NCBI GenBank assembly: GCA_030549335.1
Contig: CM060198.1
Span: 54,693,995 to 54,757,994 of the forward strand
Direction of reading: 5' to 3'
DNA from: Pontederia crassipes
Taxonomy: Eukaryota; Streptophyta; Magnoliopsida; Commelinales; Pontederiaceae
Length of the DNA: 64,000 nt
A model generated the notes under the pieces. The model saw only the letters and a list, made by a program, of their open reading frames with translations, was not told where the DNA came from and made no database searches. Below, one piece after another: positions 26,601-39,859 of this stretch. Both the position numbers and the translations under genes were made by a program. How positions within the stretch are numbered: position 1 is the first letter of the stretch; each line of letters begins with the position of its first letter.

Positions 26601-28539
26601 GCTTTCTAGAAAGTCATAACAAATGATGAGCCCTTCCTTCCTTCCCGTGCAAAGGCAAGTCTCATTCAGAACCCAGTATTTCGATATGTCCACAGGATCA
26701 TCTCTTATACCATCTGTGGTAGAGGAAAAAGTGAGGGTGCTATCAATACTAAAGAATTAGAGATATTGTGGGCTATGGTGGAAGGAAGACAGCTAAACAT
26801 CGGTGCTATCTTAGCCGATAATTTTCAGAGACAGGCATCCAGGTCTTCATGCAAAGTCATTAATTGTGGCCTAATTACTAACATAGCCCTTTATTTGGGC
26901 CTTGACCTATCCTCTCTTAAGCCCATCGAGCCCACATTTATTGAGATGACCACGGTTCTTCAGATGAACCTTGTCGAGAGGACCTCAGGTGATCTGGTCT
27001 TCAAGTTTCGTAATAGGATCGAGACACTACCTTGCACTGATGCTGATCGCTTCACTATCTTCGATCATGCGAATTGGACATATTTTCCTTCTTTGAGACA
27101 GGTGGAGCCTCGCCACATAGCAGATCCTCATGCACAGCGAGATTCAGATGATGAGGATCCAGTACCTCTGCAGGACGAGGGGCTTTCACAGCACCCACAA
27201 CCATCCTTTATGGCCCCGAGTCCACCACTGCAGCCCGAGACCATATCTCAAACGACCTATGCATCTGCTTCGGCCATTTTCAATGTTTCGACTTTGCAGG
27301 ATACATTAGCCGCGCTGCTTGCGGGCCAGGAGTGACAATATCAGCTGATGCAGCAGCACCATCAAGAGACCCAGGCTCAGTTCCGACAGCTTAGCGACCG
27401 CCAGGATCACCTTGAGCAGTTGGTTCAGGACTACTTCGGGCAGTATCCACCACCTCCACCGCCTCCAGAGATGGGCTAGCTGGTCGTGTCTTTTCCTTTC
27501 TTCTTTTCTATCTTTTTGAGTCTTTCATCTTGTACTCCTTACCTTGTCTGGCTAACATTGAGGACAGTGTTTAGTTTAAGCTTGGGGGAGATTGCATTTC
27601 ATGCATCATATTTGCTTATTGTACTACATCATCATGTTTGCTTTCTTTTAGTTTTTTTCAGTATTGCATGTTTGCTTTATTTTTTTTGCATCTCATGAAA
27701 ATCCATAAAAATTTGAAAATTTAAAAAAAATCACAAAAATACCATTCACCATCATTGTTCTTCTTGTTTGCACTTAAGTAAAATTCAAGGACACCCTGTG
27801 CACTTATGAAATTCTATTATCATAATTTTACCTGTTCCATCATCTTAGTATTGGGTAATTTGGAAAGTGTATGTTGCCAAGTAAAATTATGGATACTTAG
27901 ACCACTGATTCCTGTTCATGCTCGCATTTTATTTCTTATTTTTATTTTATGTCTTGATGGTAGTAGCCTTTTTTATTGAATGCCTAAAGTATTTTGTGAG
28001 CTTAAAATAAATAAACCATGAAAGAGGGTTAGTTAAACCCCAAAAGTTATAAGAATGCAAAACTATGTTATCCGAAACCTGGGTGTGTTCGGGAGATTAG
28101 ATCCGTAGGAGATTCTTGCCTGGCGACCTAAGGCCAACTGGTCTGGGATTCGTCGGTCGAAAGCCCGCTACATGAACCACCTTGCACAATATGGAGAAGC
28201 ACATGAGTAATCAAGTCTATAAATCAATAAGAGGGTGAATAAAGTAAAAATTAAGCTCACTCTATACTTTTTGCACTCAACATTAATGTTGTTATTTGAT
28301 AGACTATATGTTTTCTTGCTCAGAGCTGAACTAGAATAAGTTTAAACTATTTAAGATCCAGAAATTTTATAAGGCTGGGCTATGGATTGTGGTTAGATAC
28401 TTTGGTGATGGACTTGTAAAAAGATGGTAGTGGAAAAGTATTAGTCATGGGGTGGAGACTATGATGGTTCAATTATGATTCTTGAGTCTTGCCTTGGAGC
28501 TTGCTTGAGGACAAGCAAAAGTTCAAGCTTGGGGAAATT

Positions 28540-30508
28540 TGATGCATGCATTATTATACATGTTTACATACATCATTTTAGATTATTTTTCGTAGTTTTT
28601 ACCATTGCATGTATCTACTTTTTCAATTATTTCTTTAAATTTGGTTAGAGTCCAAAACCACCAACTTTCATGGTATTTTGATCTTAGGACTATCAAGTTG
28701 GAGGTGCAGAGCGATTGTCACGAAAGAGCACGGAAATTGGAGTAGACAAATGATCCTGAACAAGAACCCGGGCCGGGTCGTCAATACACCCGGGTCGGGC
28801 CGGTCGTTTAACCAAATCCGAATTGGATTTTTGCACGACAAAAGAACTCGGGCCGGGTACACTATGACCCGGGCTGAGTTTTCTTATCAGACAGATACTA
28901 TCAGACAGCTCGAATTTTCGACCTGTTGAACACGAAGTTATCATCTCAAAATGGCGTGCAACCCTAGGGGGACGTTCTCCCTATAAATACTACAGTTTGG
29001 AGGCTTTGTTGGCACTCTCGGAGGGGTGAAGTCGTGTGCCCTAGCCATCCAACTTCTGAGAGAAATTTCCGCAGTGCTAAATTCTGAAACAACTTGGAGT
29101 CGTTCCGGCGAACCCCTGCGACGAACACACGGCCGAGGCTCGTGCGAGAGGCATCACCAGACTCCAGGAAGCATACTTTAGTAATATTTCTGATGAAATT
29201 CTTATTTATCCTAATTGATTTGATATCAAAACAATTCAGTATGGAGTAATTTTCTTGTTAGGGGAAAACTAAGTGGAACCGTGTTTATCTCTCAATTTAT
29301 TTGGATAATTAGACTTCTGTTAAACTGCAATTCGTGCATGGTTAATGTTAGAATTTTGGATAATCTTAATGCCGTGTTATTATGCAAGTTTTTGCATGAT
29401 TAGTCGTTAAAGTTTCTTCCGAAATTAAGTTTGATTCGCGAATTCTGCAATCCTATAACCCAGACCGGGTAGCATCAAACTCGGGCCGCGTTTTGTCTCC
29501 GATTGGATCGCTGTTGTTCTTTTAGGTTGAACCCGGACCGAGTTGTTTGTGCCCGGGCCAAGTTGTTCAAAACTCGGGATACTGCTTCTCTGCTCGGGCT
29601 GAGTTGACTGCGCAGCGTCGAAGCGAAAGTTTTTTTGTCTGAAGCCGGGCCGCGCTCGGTAGAACCCGGGCCGGGTCAGTTTGTTTCGCTTGTCGAAATC
29701 GAGTTTTATTGTTCAGACCCGGGCCGAGTTCCGCGTAACCCGGGCCGGGTATTAACTTGGGGTTTTTAATCGCTATACTTCGAATTTGATTGTTATTTCT
29801 TGTAGGTTTGGAAGGATTGTTACTCTATGCATTTTGATCATGGTTATCTGCAATTTGATTGAGTTTTCAACTGGTTGGACTAAATTTTGATTAGAATAGT
29901 TAGGTTCTCGAAATTTTTGAGTCCTTGATTTTTAACAATTCTTCTTCGTGCATTAATGCATCTTGATTAAAATTTGATTATTATGTTCTGAGTTTTCAGA
30001 AGTCATAGTTTTAATTTTGATCGGAGATAATTAGTTCTCAAGTTTTTTAGCACTATATTTATGTGTATAAGTTGCATTTTAAAGCAATTCGGCCCAAAGT
30101 AAGATTAGAGTTGATTGAGGTTTCAACAGCTTTAATGACACTTTATTCGGATTAGTTTGATTCTCAAGTTTTTTAGATCAATATTTATAAGCAACTCCTT
30201 TCCATTAGAAGTCTAATTTTGTGATTTATTGATTATTAGAGAGATAACAGGAGGATACAAAGTTAGACCCTAACTCATCATCATTATCAATTTCTGCTAA
30301 GTACTGTTTTCATTTGTTTTCTCACTTCCTTTTTCTTAATTTATAAATTGAAAGTTGATTCCTTGATTGATTTTTTACTGTAACTTTTAGAGGAAAAAAA
30401 AGATTTTTAATCTTCAGTCCTCGTGGGTTCGACATCCTATTCACTCTTTATTATTTGATACGGTCTAATATACTTACTAGTATATTTGCGTTCAATTATT
30501 ATGCATCA
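28540..30508 (+). repeat. Athila element, 3' LTR
   Basis: 1,969 bp, same order of motifs as the 5' LTR, with about 4% difference by eye. Preceded by a purine-rich tract (CTTGGGGAAATT) and followed by the target duplication ATTCA. Confidence 0.95.
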
Positions 30509-32245
30509 ATTCATCCAGAATCTAATAAGATCACAGTCAATTATTTAATCAAAGTGTAATGCATAAAGTTGTCTCTTTTTCTTTAAATTTTTTTAACATT
30601 TTAACTTTAATCTTTCAAGGTTTGTATCATCAAAATATAATTTTATATGTCATTAAAATTTAGATCCAAAAATCTACCTTTTTTTATGAAGACAAATCGA
30701 GAAATATGAAAAATGTATAGATTGCGAAAAAGTTGTAAAATCTTGTAAAATCAATTTTACTCCTCCTAACACTTAACCTTCCTTACAATGATAGATATTC
30801 ACATAAGTATAAATTGTAAGGAATTCTTCATATAAAGTGATATTCAGATCATATTTTTCATACATTTCTTTTCCTTTTGTTCCATAAAATAGAATAATTT
30901 GTATATGAAGCATATAAGAAACCATATGTAGCTCTCCTTAATCATGCCATTTTAAAAAAAAAATTCTCCTCTTTTGTTATATTAGAAATATGTAAAATAT
31001 TGCATTATAAAGATTTAGTACGTAAAAAATAACTCCCCCTAAATTTATGACTATTTTATAATGACAAAATGAAAACAATTTTATAAAAGCCAAAAAAATA
31101 TATTAAGAATTAAAATATGACAAAACTTTTATACAACAATGATGTCCATGATATGTCAAAATAAGGTTTTAACATGCTCCCCCTATCACTATTACCAATT
31201 TTCATTTATATGTTCTCTCTTTTTAAAGAAATAGTAATTTTGAATTTTGTTAATCAAAATTCCTTTTGGAACTCATATCATCCCATATTGTGAAGATTTT
31301 CTTACTTTGCATTAATAAGAATAATGATCATAAAATTCGCATGCAAAATATGTAATATGTAATTTTCTATCATAGGAATGATTAGACTTTCAATAAGAGT
31401 TTTCATATCCAAAGTATTTTCTAGAATTATTTTTCTTTACATAAGAGCTAGTTTTATCATTATTTTGTGAATTTTTCAAATGATTATTTTCCTTCTTTAT
31501 TTTTTATAAAGAACATGCTAGTTTTACAATTTCACATGCACGTGTAATTTTCAAATTTTCAATTTCATTTTTTAAATTTTCATTATCCATAAAACATGTA
31601 TTCTTTTCTTCTTTTAAATTTTCAATCTCATGTAACAATTTCTCATTTTCCTATTTAAATGAGTAATATTTTTTTATAAGGGAGGACCATTAAGCATAAG
31701 TATGCTTCATCACTGTAAGAGCTTGACGAGTCACTTATTTCACTTGACTCTTCAAACCTTTTTTTTACCTTTTTGAGATGTCACTTCTTTATGATTTTTT
31801 GTATGATCTTCGAGTTGGCTTCTCATTCTTTTTTTTTCTTTTTTACCAATTTGAGATATTTATCTAGTTTTTTTGTATAATGGGTGATTCTCTTTTCGTC
31901 CACTTCTTTTTCACTTGAATCTTCTTTATTTTCGCTTGCTTTCAAAGCCAATATTTTCTTTTTGGGAGCATTGGATTCTTCTTCTTAGATTCCAATCTTA
32001 TAGATTAGAAGTGAACCAATAAGATCATCAAAATTTAATTTATTCAAATCTTTTCCTTCGACCTAAGTCCTCTTCGTATGCCATTGGGAGGTGAGCGACC
32101 TGAGAAACTTTTTTACTTTTGGGGAATTAGTTCTTGGCTCGTCCAAGGAGGCTAAACCATTCACAATATCATTAAATCTAACAATCATATTATTTATGAA
32201 TTCATTTTCATACATCTTGAAAGAATCATATTGATGATTCAGAAT

Positions 32246-34310
32246 GTAATACTCCTAATTTTTCAATAAGGGTAATTTGGACTTTTGTCCAAACCCTCGA
32301 TTTTCCCCTATATAAGGCCTCTCTTCTCTCTCTTTCTCTTATTTTCTCCATATTTTGATGGCTAGGACTTGAGGAAGGAGAAAGATGAGATCAGGGAGAA
32401 GGAAGAAGAGGAAAAAAGATGAGGAAGATCCAAGATCAAGGTATGTAAAGGAGATTCAAATTCCCCTCTCCTCTCTCAATGATTTTCATGATTTGATTAA
32501 GAGTTTGATGGCACATTGTCTTCATAATAAATTTTGATTAAGGGTTTTTGTTCTAAATCAATGCATGAATAGGATTTCATGATTAGATCTATGCCATGAC
32601 AAGGATTAGATTCAGATTTTATTACGGTTCATGTTCTTCCTATTGTTCATGATTTGGGGATGAACCCTAGATCTGAAAATTTGAATGTTTATATATGTTT
32701 TTCATGCCATTTTGATCCTAGAATGCCTAAGAAACCTAGATGTATTGATTCATAATATTGAAATTTCCCAATATTTTTTATGAAAAATCATGAAAAAGTC
32801 GAGAAGCGACGCAGTTTTTTGACGCTCGGTCACAACCGTGACACACATGTCACACCCATGATAGAAAGTCTGAAAAATGATAAAGGCGGGGCCTCTGGCA
32901 CGCCCGTGACAACACATATCACGACCATGACGACTGGAGGCACAGCCATGATAGAGTGGATAGTATTCATGGGCTTCTGGCACAATCGTGACCGTGATAG
33001 AAACTTATTATAGCATATTAAATGTTATTTTTAAGATATTAATAGTATGTATTGATGCTTGATGATCGTATATGAACCTAGATACACGTGTATGTATGTT
33101 CTCCACATAACTAGGTTAAAATATGAAAATCGAGCGACGTAAATGATTGTTGTTTGAAAAGCATAATGAACCCAGTTGTGGATGATGTTACATGTCGACC
33201 CTCTATGACTCTTTATTGGATAATTGTCCAGAATGATCGTTAAACACATTGACAATGGTGTGTGCATTCCGATGTCGCTCTCGAACGAGAGTTCAAAATG
33301 ATCGTTACACACATCGACAATGGTGTGTGCATTCTGATGTCGCCCTCAGGCGAGAGTTCAGAATCATCATTGCATTATGATGTCACCTTTGAGTGAGAGG
33401 AGAGCATTGTCTCCATGGTTTAAGTAGCCTATTGAGAAGGCAACGACATAAATCCCAATTATAAAAAGATATAACATTATTAGGAAAGGGCAATGATCGA
33501 TCGAATGGAATGAAGTCCTACGAAAGTGGAAGTCCAAATGGTTATAAAGCAACACTGAGAAAAGTTATGAAATGATGTCCCACGAAAATGAAATTCTGAA
33601 AGAATTATAAAACAACCCTAAGAAGAGTTATGGAGGCAATGTTTATGGTAATTGTATTTCACTTATATGCCTATAGATTAAATGAATGATTGATATGAAA
33701 GCTCTATACTACAAGTATGATGATATGTTTGCATGTCTTCCATGTAATTACTTATGTGCACGATGATAGAATAATGTTAATGTTGGACATGTAGATCATA
33801 CGTTAAGACATGACATGCATATTGTTTACTTCTTTTATATAAAGATGATGATGCATATCATGTAGTATCATATATAAGATCGTATCATCGCATGCATGAC
33901 CTTTACATACTTTAATAGGGAAACCTCTGCACCCTGGATCCGTGCACATGTATAGTGATTTGGATGGATAGCGGCTCAACTCATGACGAATAAGATTGTA
34001 TAATGGTTTAGGATGTCGAGTCATCATGTTTTAAAGTCTTTTAACTATGTTGTTAAAAAAAATGATTTAATTGTTATTAGTAATGGTGTCTAAAGATGTT
34101 TTCAATTCTATAATCATACTTTTGATGTTTCATGAAATTTTTCACATTTTTATTGAAAGAGTATTTTATCATATTTAATTGGTTTTGTACTTCCGATATA
34201 ATAGATGAAAATCATATTTTTATTATGATTTTTTTATGGCGAACGGGCTATCACAGCCGAATGGCCCAATTGTTCTTGGTAATTTGGGGGTGAAATTTTA
34301 AGGTGTTACA
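32246..34310. mobile_element. solo LTR B, same family as solo LTR A
   Basis: 2,065 bp, ends TGTAAT and GTTACA, inserted in the gag part of the minus-strand copia-type element. The flanking 5-mers CAGAA and CAAAA differ at one base, a worn target duplication. Inside are repeated GTCACGGTCGTGAC-like motifs near 32,820-33,000 and about two 73-bp tandem units near 33,225-33,370. It is clearly diverged from copy A. Confidence 0.8.
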
Positions 34311-34765
34311 CAAAATATTTAATCTAGATTCTTTGACTTTATCAATTCCCTCATAAGTAGTAATAAGTTTCTTACAAATTTTAATTGCACTTTCGTAATT
34401 AGAAATTCGATTAAATTCCGTTGCATCCATAGCACAATAAAAAATATTTTTAACTTTCCAATTCAGTATTGAAAAAACTTTCTGTCTTTCATCATGTTCT
34501 GAAGGTAAATTTTCATGTAAATAATAATATTTTTCAATAATTTTTCACATATTTATATTAATAGAACATAAGTAGGCTTGAATTCTAATTTTTCATTATG
34601 CAAAATTTGATGTATTTAAAAGGGAAGGACGACTAATTGATTGTCCTTCGACAAAAACAAATCCGTTTCATGCCATAGCTCTTAAGATGGTTAAATTTTA
34701 AAATGATTAAATCTTAAAAGGTGATTCGAAAAATCAAAATAAGAGCAACTCTCTCTAATACCAAT

Positions 34766-35885
34766 TGTAGGATCCCAAAGGAGCACCAAGAGGGGGGAGG
34801 ATGAATTGATGTTCAATATGAAAATATCAATTTCACAAAAATCATCGTGGAAGTTTAAAATCAATTCGTCAAACCTTTACAATTCATATTATAAACACAA
34901 TATGAGAGGGAGAGAGTGTGAGAAAAATCAAACACAATGAACACGGGTGATTGTTGACGAAGTTCGACCACTCCTTAGCCTACGTCCCTACTCCGACTTA
35001 TCGATATCGAGACCGTCAGAGATTTCACTAGCACTTCCTTTATTCTAAATGGGACAATGAAGAAGGCCCTTTACACAACCATCTTTTCTCTGATTCGAGA
35101 GGCAAGACAACATCTCCTCCTAGAAAGCTAATCTTTTCTCTTCCTCAAGATGTAAGATTTAGAATATCTTTTACACAGAATCTCTCATAATCTTTCTGAA
35201 AAATAATTTCTCTCTTTTATAATAGAACACTCATAAGAAGAGAAGGGATAAAAAAAGAAAGCTCTAAATGATAATTTCAAAAGAAATGATCTTCTTTTGA
35301 TTTCTTGAAGTTTTGCTTCAATGCTTGGATGAATGTCTTTCTTCTGACTTTTGAACTCCTTTTGTCCAGAATTAATTTCATATTTTTTTTAACTCAAAAC
35401 TAGTCGTTACTATTCATTTGACCATTGGATCGGTCGATCACATTTATGAACCAATCGACCGATCTATATGATTATTGCGCTAATTTGCTCAGTTACCGTA
35501 GCTGGTCGGTCAACCGATTCATCGATCGGTATGTCAATCGATATCATCTCGACGTTGACTGGGGAATCATGTATTTGTCGGTCGACCGACCTTCTTTGCT
35601 TCGATCGGCAAGTTGACCGATCTGCACTATTTTGAGCATAACTTTTTGCACTGTTATCCAAATAAGATAATCTTGAATTTTATGAATAGCTAACATGATT
35701 CTCTACAATTTGATGCTTATGATTCATCTAAAAATCTAATAAGATCATAGTCAATTATTTAATCAAAGTGTAGTGTATAAAATTATCTCTTTTTCTTTAA
35801 ACTTTTTCAATATTTTAACTTTAATCTTTCGAGATTTGTATCATCAAAATATAATTTTATATGTCATTAAAACTTAAATCCAACA
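34766..35885 (-). repeat. copia-type element, 5' LTR (minus strand)
   Basis: 1,120 bp, aligned with 17,812-18,709 plus the short piece after the Athila element. Its inner end abuts the primer-binding site near 34,750-34,764. Confidence 0.8.
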
Positions 35886-37348
35886 CGTGTTGATTTTTAA
35901 AGTTATAAATCGTTTTCCCTAAATTTTAAGTCACAATCATGTAAAATCGGACTGGGCGGCAGAGTTCTAGAGCTCTATCATAGTCGTGAAGCCATGATAG
36001 AATCAGCTCAAAATTGAACTTCTGTCACGGTCATGGCTGAGACATAGTCCGGTGCGGTCGTGACTAATAGCTGGGATGGCCGTGACAGAAAGGGGGATTA
36101 TTCAGGGTTCTGTCACAGCCGTGACCAAGCCATCACGGTCGTGACCATATGAAAAATGATTATATGGTATTTTAACTATTATTTTCAAGGTATTAATAAT
36201 ATGTATTTATGTTTGATGACTGTATAAGAACCTAGATACATGTATTTGTATGATCCCCATGTAAGAAGATTGAGCGACGTAATTATTTGTTGATTGAAAA
36301 TCATAATGAACCCAGTTGTGTATAATGTTACATGTCGACCCTGGCCCTTTACCGGATATCTTACTCGGAATGATCGTTACACACATCGACAAAGGTGCCA
36401 TTCCGATGTCGCACTCGACGAGAGTTCAGAAGGATTGTTACATACATCGACAACGGTGTGTACATTCTGATGTTACCTTTGGGTAAGAGGAGAGCATTGT
36501 CTCCAAGGTTAGCTATCCTATTGAGAAGGCAACGATATAAATCTCAACTATAAGAAGATATAACATTAATGAAAGGACCAATGATCGATCGAAATAAATG
36601 ATATCCCATGAAAGTGGAAGTCCAAAGGGTTATAAAGTAATCTTGAGAAAAGTTATGTAGGCAATGGTTATTTTAAGTGTATTTCACTTATGTGTCTATG
36701 GATTAAATAAATGATTATTATGAATGTCCATACTAAAAGTATGATGATCATGATTACATGTCTTTCCATGCTTTTAATTATCGCATGATGATAGAAATGA
36801 ATGAATGACATGTAATTCATATGTTAAGAGAATGACATGCATATTGTTCACTTCTTTTATATAAAGATGATGTATATAATCTAGTATCCTGATTAGGATC
36901 ATGATATCGCATTGCATGACCTTTACATACTGTAATCAGGGAAACTCTTGCATCTTGGATCCATGCAGGTGTATAATGATTGGATGGATGGTGGCTTCGC
37001 TCATGACAATAAAGATTGCACAATGGTCTAGGATATTAAGAGTCATTTGTTTTAGAGTCTTTTAACTATGTTTTAAAGAGATATTTTGACTATGGCTTTC
37101 AAATGTTTTAATTGCTATTAGAGATTATGTTGAGATGTGTTTCAATTTTATAATCATACTTTTGATGTTTTATGAAAGTCTTCCGTTGTGTTTCAAAAGA
37201 ATTATTTTATTTTATCTAATGACTTTATGCTTCCGTTGAGTTAATAGAAAGTTATATTTCATTATGACTATGTGATGACGAACGGGCTAAGATAACCGAA
37301 TGTCCTAATCGTTCTTGACAATTGGGGATAAAATTTCGAGGTGTTACA
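35886..37348. mobile_element. solo LTR A, right part
   Basis: Continues the LTR begun at 17,297 and ends GTGTTACA, followed by the ATATT target duplication. It contains GTCACGGTCGTGAC-like motifs near 35,980-36,150 and a 60-75-bp tandem pair near 36,370-36,480, as in copy B. Confidence 0.8.
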
Positions 37349-37539
37349 ATATTTTTATTTAAAAACATGTGAGTAAGTTATATGCAAATTTTATCATTAT
37401 TTCATAATAATGGGAAATAAATATTTCATAAGGGACCTTAGAGAGATAGAGATTTAAATCAATTAAATAAAATTATAAAATTTTATTTATCTTACATAAG
37501 GAGTATCAACGTTAAGGCATGATATATATATATATATAC

Positions 37540-37944
37540 GGGTTATTTCTTTAGATCTCTCTTAAATTATCGTGATTTTTTACATTTAACTTTAAAGTAT
37601 GGACTTAATTTTTCGCATCCTTAAACTATTACGAATTTTTCACTTTAGTCCTTCCGCTTCTGTTAAATTTTCTGTTATCTTTACTTTTTCATCATTTATG
37701 GAATGACTAAATTACCCATCCATCCAAAATACATCAATAGAAACTTAGTCTTGGATACAAGGATAACTTAATCTTTTCATAAATCAGAAAATAAAAAATA
37801 ATAGAACATTTAACAAAAGTAGACAAAGGGATTAAAGTGAAAAATTCGCGATAGTGTAAGGATACGAAAAATTAAGTTCATACTTTGAAGTTAGATGTAA
37901 AAAATCGTAATAATTTAGGAGATGTATATATAAGAAAATAACCC
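37540..37944. mobile_element. MITE with long terminal inverted repeats, copy 1
   Basis: The first 180 bp or so is the inverted complement of the last 180 bp, starting GGGTTATTTC and carrying TTTTTCACTTTAGTCC-type and AATTTTTCGCATCC-type blocks. There is no coding part. A second copy lies at 62,356-62,860. It abuts a (TA)n run. Target duplication and superfamily unclear. Confidence 0.75.
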
Positions 37945-37976
37945 TAGATATAAAGAGGGAAAAGGGTTGTTGGTTC

Positions 37977-38538
37977 TAGGGGTGTAAGAAAAACCCGACC
38001 AACCCGAAAAATCCATCCGACCCGAAAAAACCGAACCAAAAAAACTAAAAATTAAGGGTCCGAATATGATTTAGGGTGGTTTTTAATAAATTAAAATCCA
38101 CCCGCTAAAATTAGGGCCCCACCCGAAAAAACCGTAGGGGTCCGTGGAGCCCGATTTTTATTTATGATTTTTTATTTATATAATTAATACATGTGTTAAT
38201 AATTCTTTTATTATAGATATAACATTTTTTGTAGAAAATTTCATACTTTTCTATCACATTATCAAACTCTAATTTAATAATTTTAAAATTTTAGTAGTAT
38301 ATTTTATATTTAATATAAAATTAAATATTTTTATATTAATTTTAAGTTATTAAATATATTTTTAAAATATAATTATATAAAAGTAGGGCTCCAAAAAAAC
38401 CGATCCGCTAAAGGGTGATTTTTATTTTTTCAAAATAGTTTTAGGGTGATCTTTCTAATTTTAAAAACCGACCCGAAAAATAGCGATTAGTTTTTTTAGA
38501 CCGAAAGCCCGAACCAACCCGAACTACTTTCGCCCCTA
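37977..38538. mobile_element. hAT-type MITE with 8-bp target duplication
   Basis: 562 bp. GTTGGTTC occurs at 37,969-37,976 and again at 38,539-38,546, an exact 8-bp target duplication as hAT elements make. Ends are TAGGGGTG and CGCCCCTA (inverted, one mismatch). Sub-terminal regions are full of AACCCGA / CCGACCCGAAAAA motifs in both orientations around an AT-rich core. No transposase. Confidence 0.88.
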
Positions 38539-38546
38539 GTTGGTTC

Positions 38547-39859
38547 ATGAATAAATTGGGGAAATTATTAATTTGCTAGAATAATTGTCTTCAACTGATA
38601 AATAATTATCCCTCAATCAAAAAGCAGGATTTATTTGATAAGTCTTGAATAAAAGTTTTGTAAAATAATTTTTTTCTTATCACAATCAATAAGTATGAAT
38701 TCTTATTCCAAAAATATGTGCATTTGACAACCTAATTAACATAATAAAGGAATAACTATTTAATGAATAACAAATACATATGAATTATAATTCTTTTTTT
38801 TTTTTGAATAAGTAATATTCAATCAAACACCTCTTAAAAGGTCGAAATTATATTATTTATTAGGATAAGGGTGTTTGATTGAAAGAGTATAGACAAAAAT
38901 AATATTAAACAAAGAGTCACTAAAATTATTGTAATTAGTTAAATGATCAAATAAATTGAATTCAATATATATAGAAACATTTGACTATAATAAAAAACTT
39001 TTTTTAACAAAGAATTATTAAATGATAATATGCATGTATGTATACACACGATAATCTTATAAACATAAATCCAGATCTTTTACCTTGGAAAATTATAGAA
39101 TTTATATAACATAAGCATGCATTTTAGTGTTCCCGGCGTGCTTATATCATATATTATAACTAATATAATAGACAATACTTAATAATATAATATCAATTAA
39201 AATTAAACATATATTATAATTTCAAAATAAGGAAGAATAATTCTATAATGATATAAGTAATATGTAATTTGAAGTATATGATTTAGTAATAATTTATAAT
39301 ACAATCATTAGCCTAATATGAAAAGAATATTTTGAAAACAAATGAAACAGAACAACATTGGTGCTTAACGGATGGGATGGACTACTAATAAATTATGTCA
39401 ACCGGGCGTTGACCGAATATCGGACGGACCCGGCTGACCCATTATCTTATCGGACGAACATCGGGCTGCCCACTAAGTGCAACACTGATAAAAGATTCGT
39501 CTTCTCTATCTTCATTATTTTCATCATATATAAATTGATCTTGCAATCTTACTTTTGCATCAAGCATAAATAACATTATAGAAGAATAAAAATATATCAT
39601 TATATAAAATATATGATCATATCATTATAAAAGAATAAAAATTGGAATCATGCATTTTACATAATCAATTAACATTAGTAAATAACATAATGGCACCACA
39701 TGAATTAATTAAAATATATTTGTACAAATAATATTTATATTATTTTAATAAGTTTAATCTATTGACGGTTAATGGACGGGCTAACGGGCGGTTTATAAAT
39801 TATCGGACGGATATTGGACGGATATCGGACTATCGGTAGCAGACAAACAGATGACTAAA
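38547..39859. other. AT-rich stretch with a small unexplained GC-rich patch
   Basis: No gene seen. Two patches, 39,358-39,480 and 39,760-39,840, carry repeated ATCGGACGG / GGACGGGC motifs and may be the edges of an old non-autonomous element, but no clean inverted ends or target duplication were found. Confidence 0.4.

Larger units (their letters stand above)
18710..30508 (+). mobile_element. Athila-type Ty3/gypsy LTR retrotransposon
   Basis: LTRs 18,710-20,672 and 28,540-30,508 (about 1.96 kb), ends TGATGC and GCATCA, flanked by the exact target duplication ATTCA. The primer-binding site at 20,679 (TGGCGCCGTTGCCGGGGA, tRNA-Asp type) is the hallmark of Athila. Parts in order: gag region about 20,940-21,810 with a Cys/His knuckle, protease-like region about 22,640-23,160, pol pieces about 23,170-23,640, integrase region about 23,950-25,030, a GC-rich leader, and the Athila-type extra (env-position) frame about 26,140-27,340, then a long 3' noncoding part and a purine tract just before 28,540. 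It is broken, with roughly eight or more breaks. LTRs differ at about 70-80 sites by eye (about 4%), suggesting 1-2 million years at the rate usually used for plants. It sits in the left LTR of the copia-type element. Confidence 0.92.
17812..35885 (-). mobile_element. Ty1/copia-type LTR element, minus strand, itself hosting two insertions
   Basis: Right (5') LTR 34,766-35,885. Left (3') LTR 17,812-18,709 plus 30,514 to about 30,670, split by the Athila element. Interior about 30,671-34,765, split by solo LTR B. LTR ends on the minus strand read TGTTGG and CTACA. Next to the right LTR the minus strand reads TGGTATTAGAGA, a primer site of the initiator-Met tRNA type. The interior holds gag pieces (about 31,300-32,240 and 34,311-34,700) with the copia gag signature YEGIDKVKESR and FNDIVNGL, plus a coiled-coil Glu/Asn/Lys-rich tail. 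No reverse transcriptase is recognised. It is broken, with many breaks. LTRs differ by roughly a tenth by eye, so it is several million years old. Flanking 5-mers match only in part. Confidence 0.75.

Noticed and set aside
32780-33013. 77-aa frame within solo LTR B
   Set aside because: It lies over the GTCACGG-like motif repeats and is not kept in solo LTR A.
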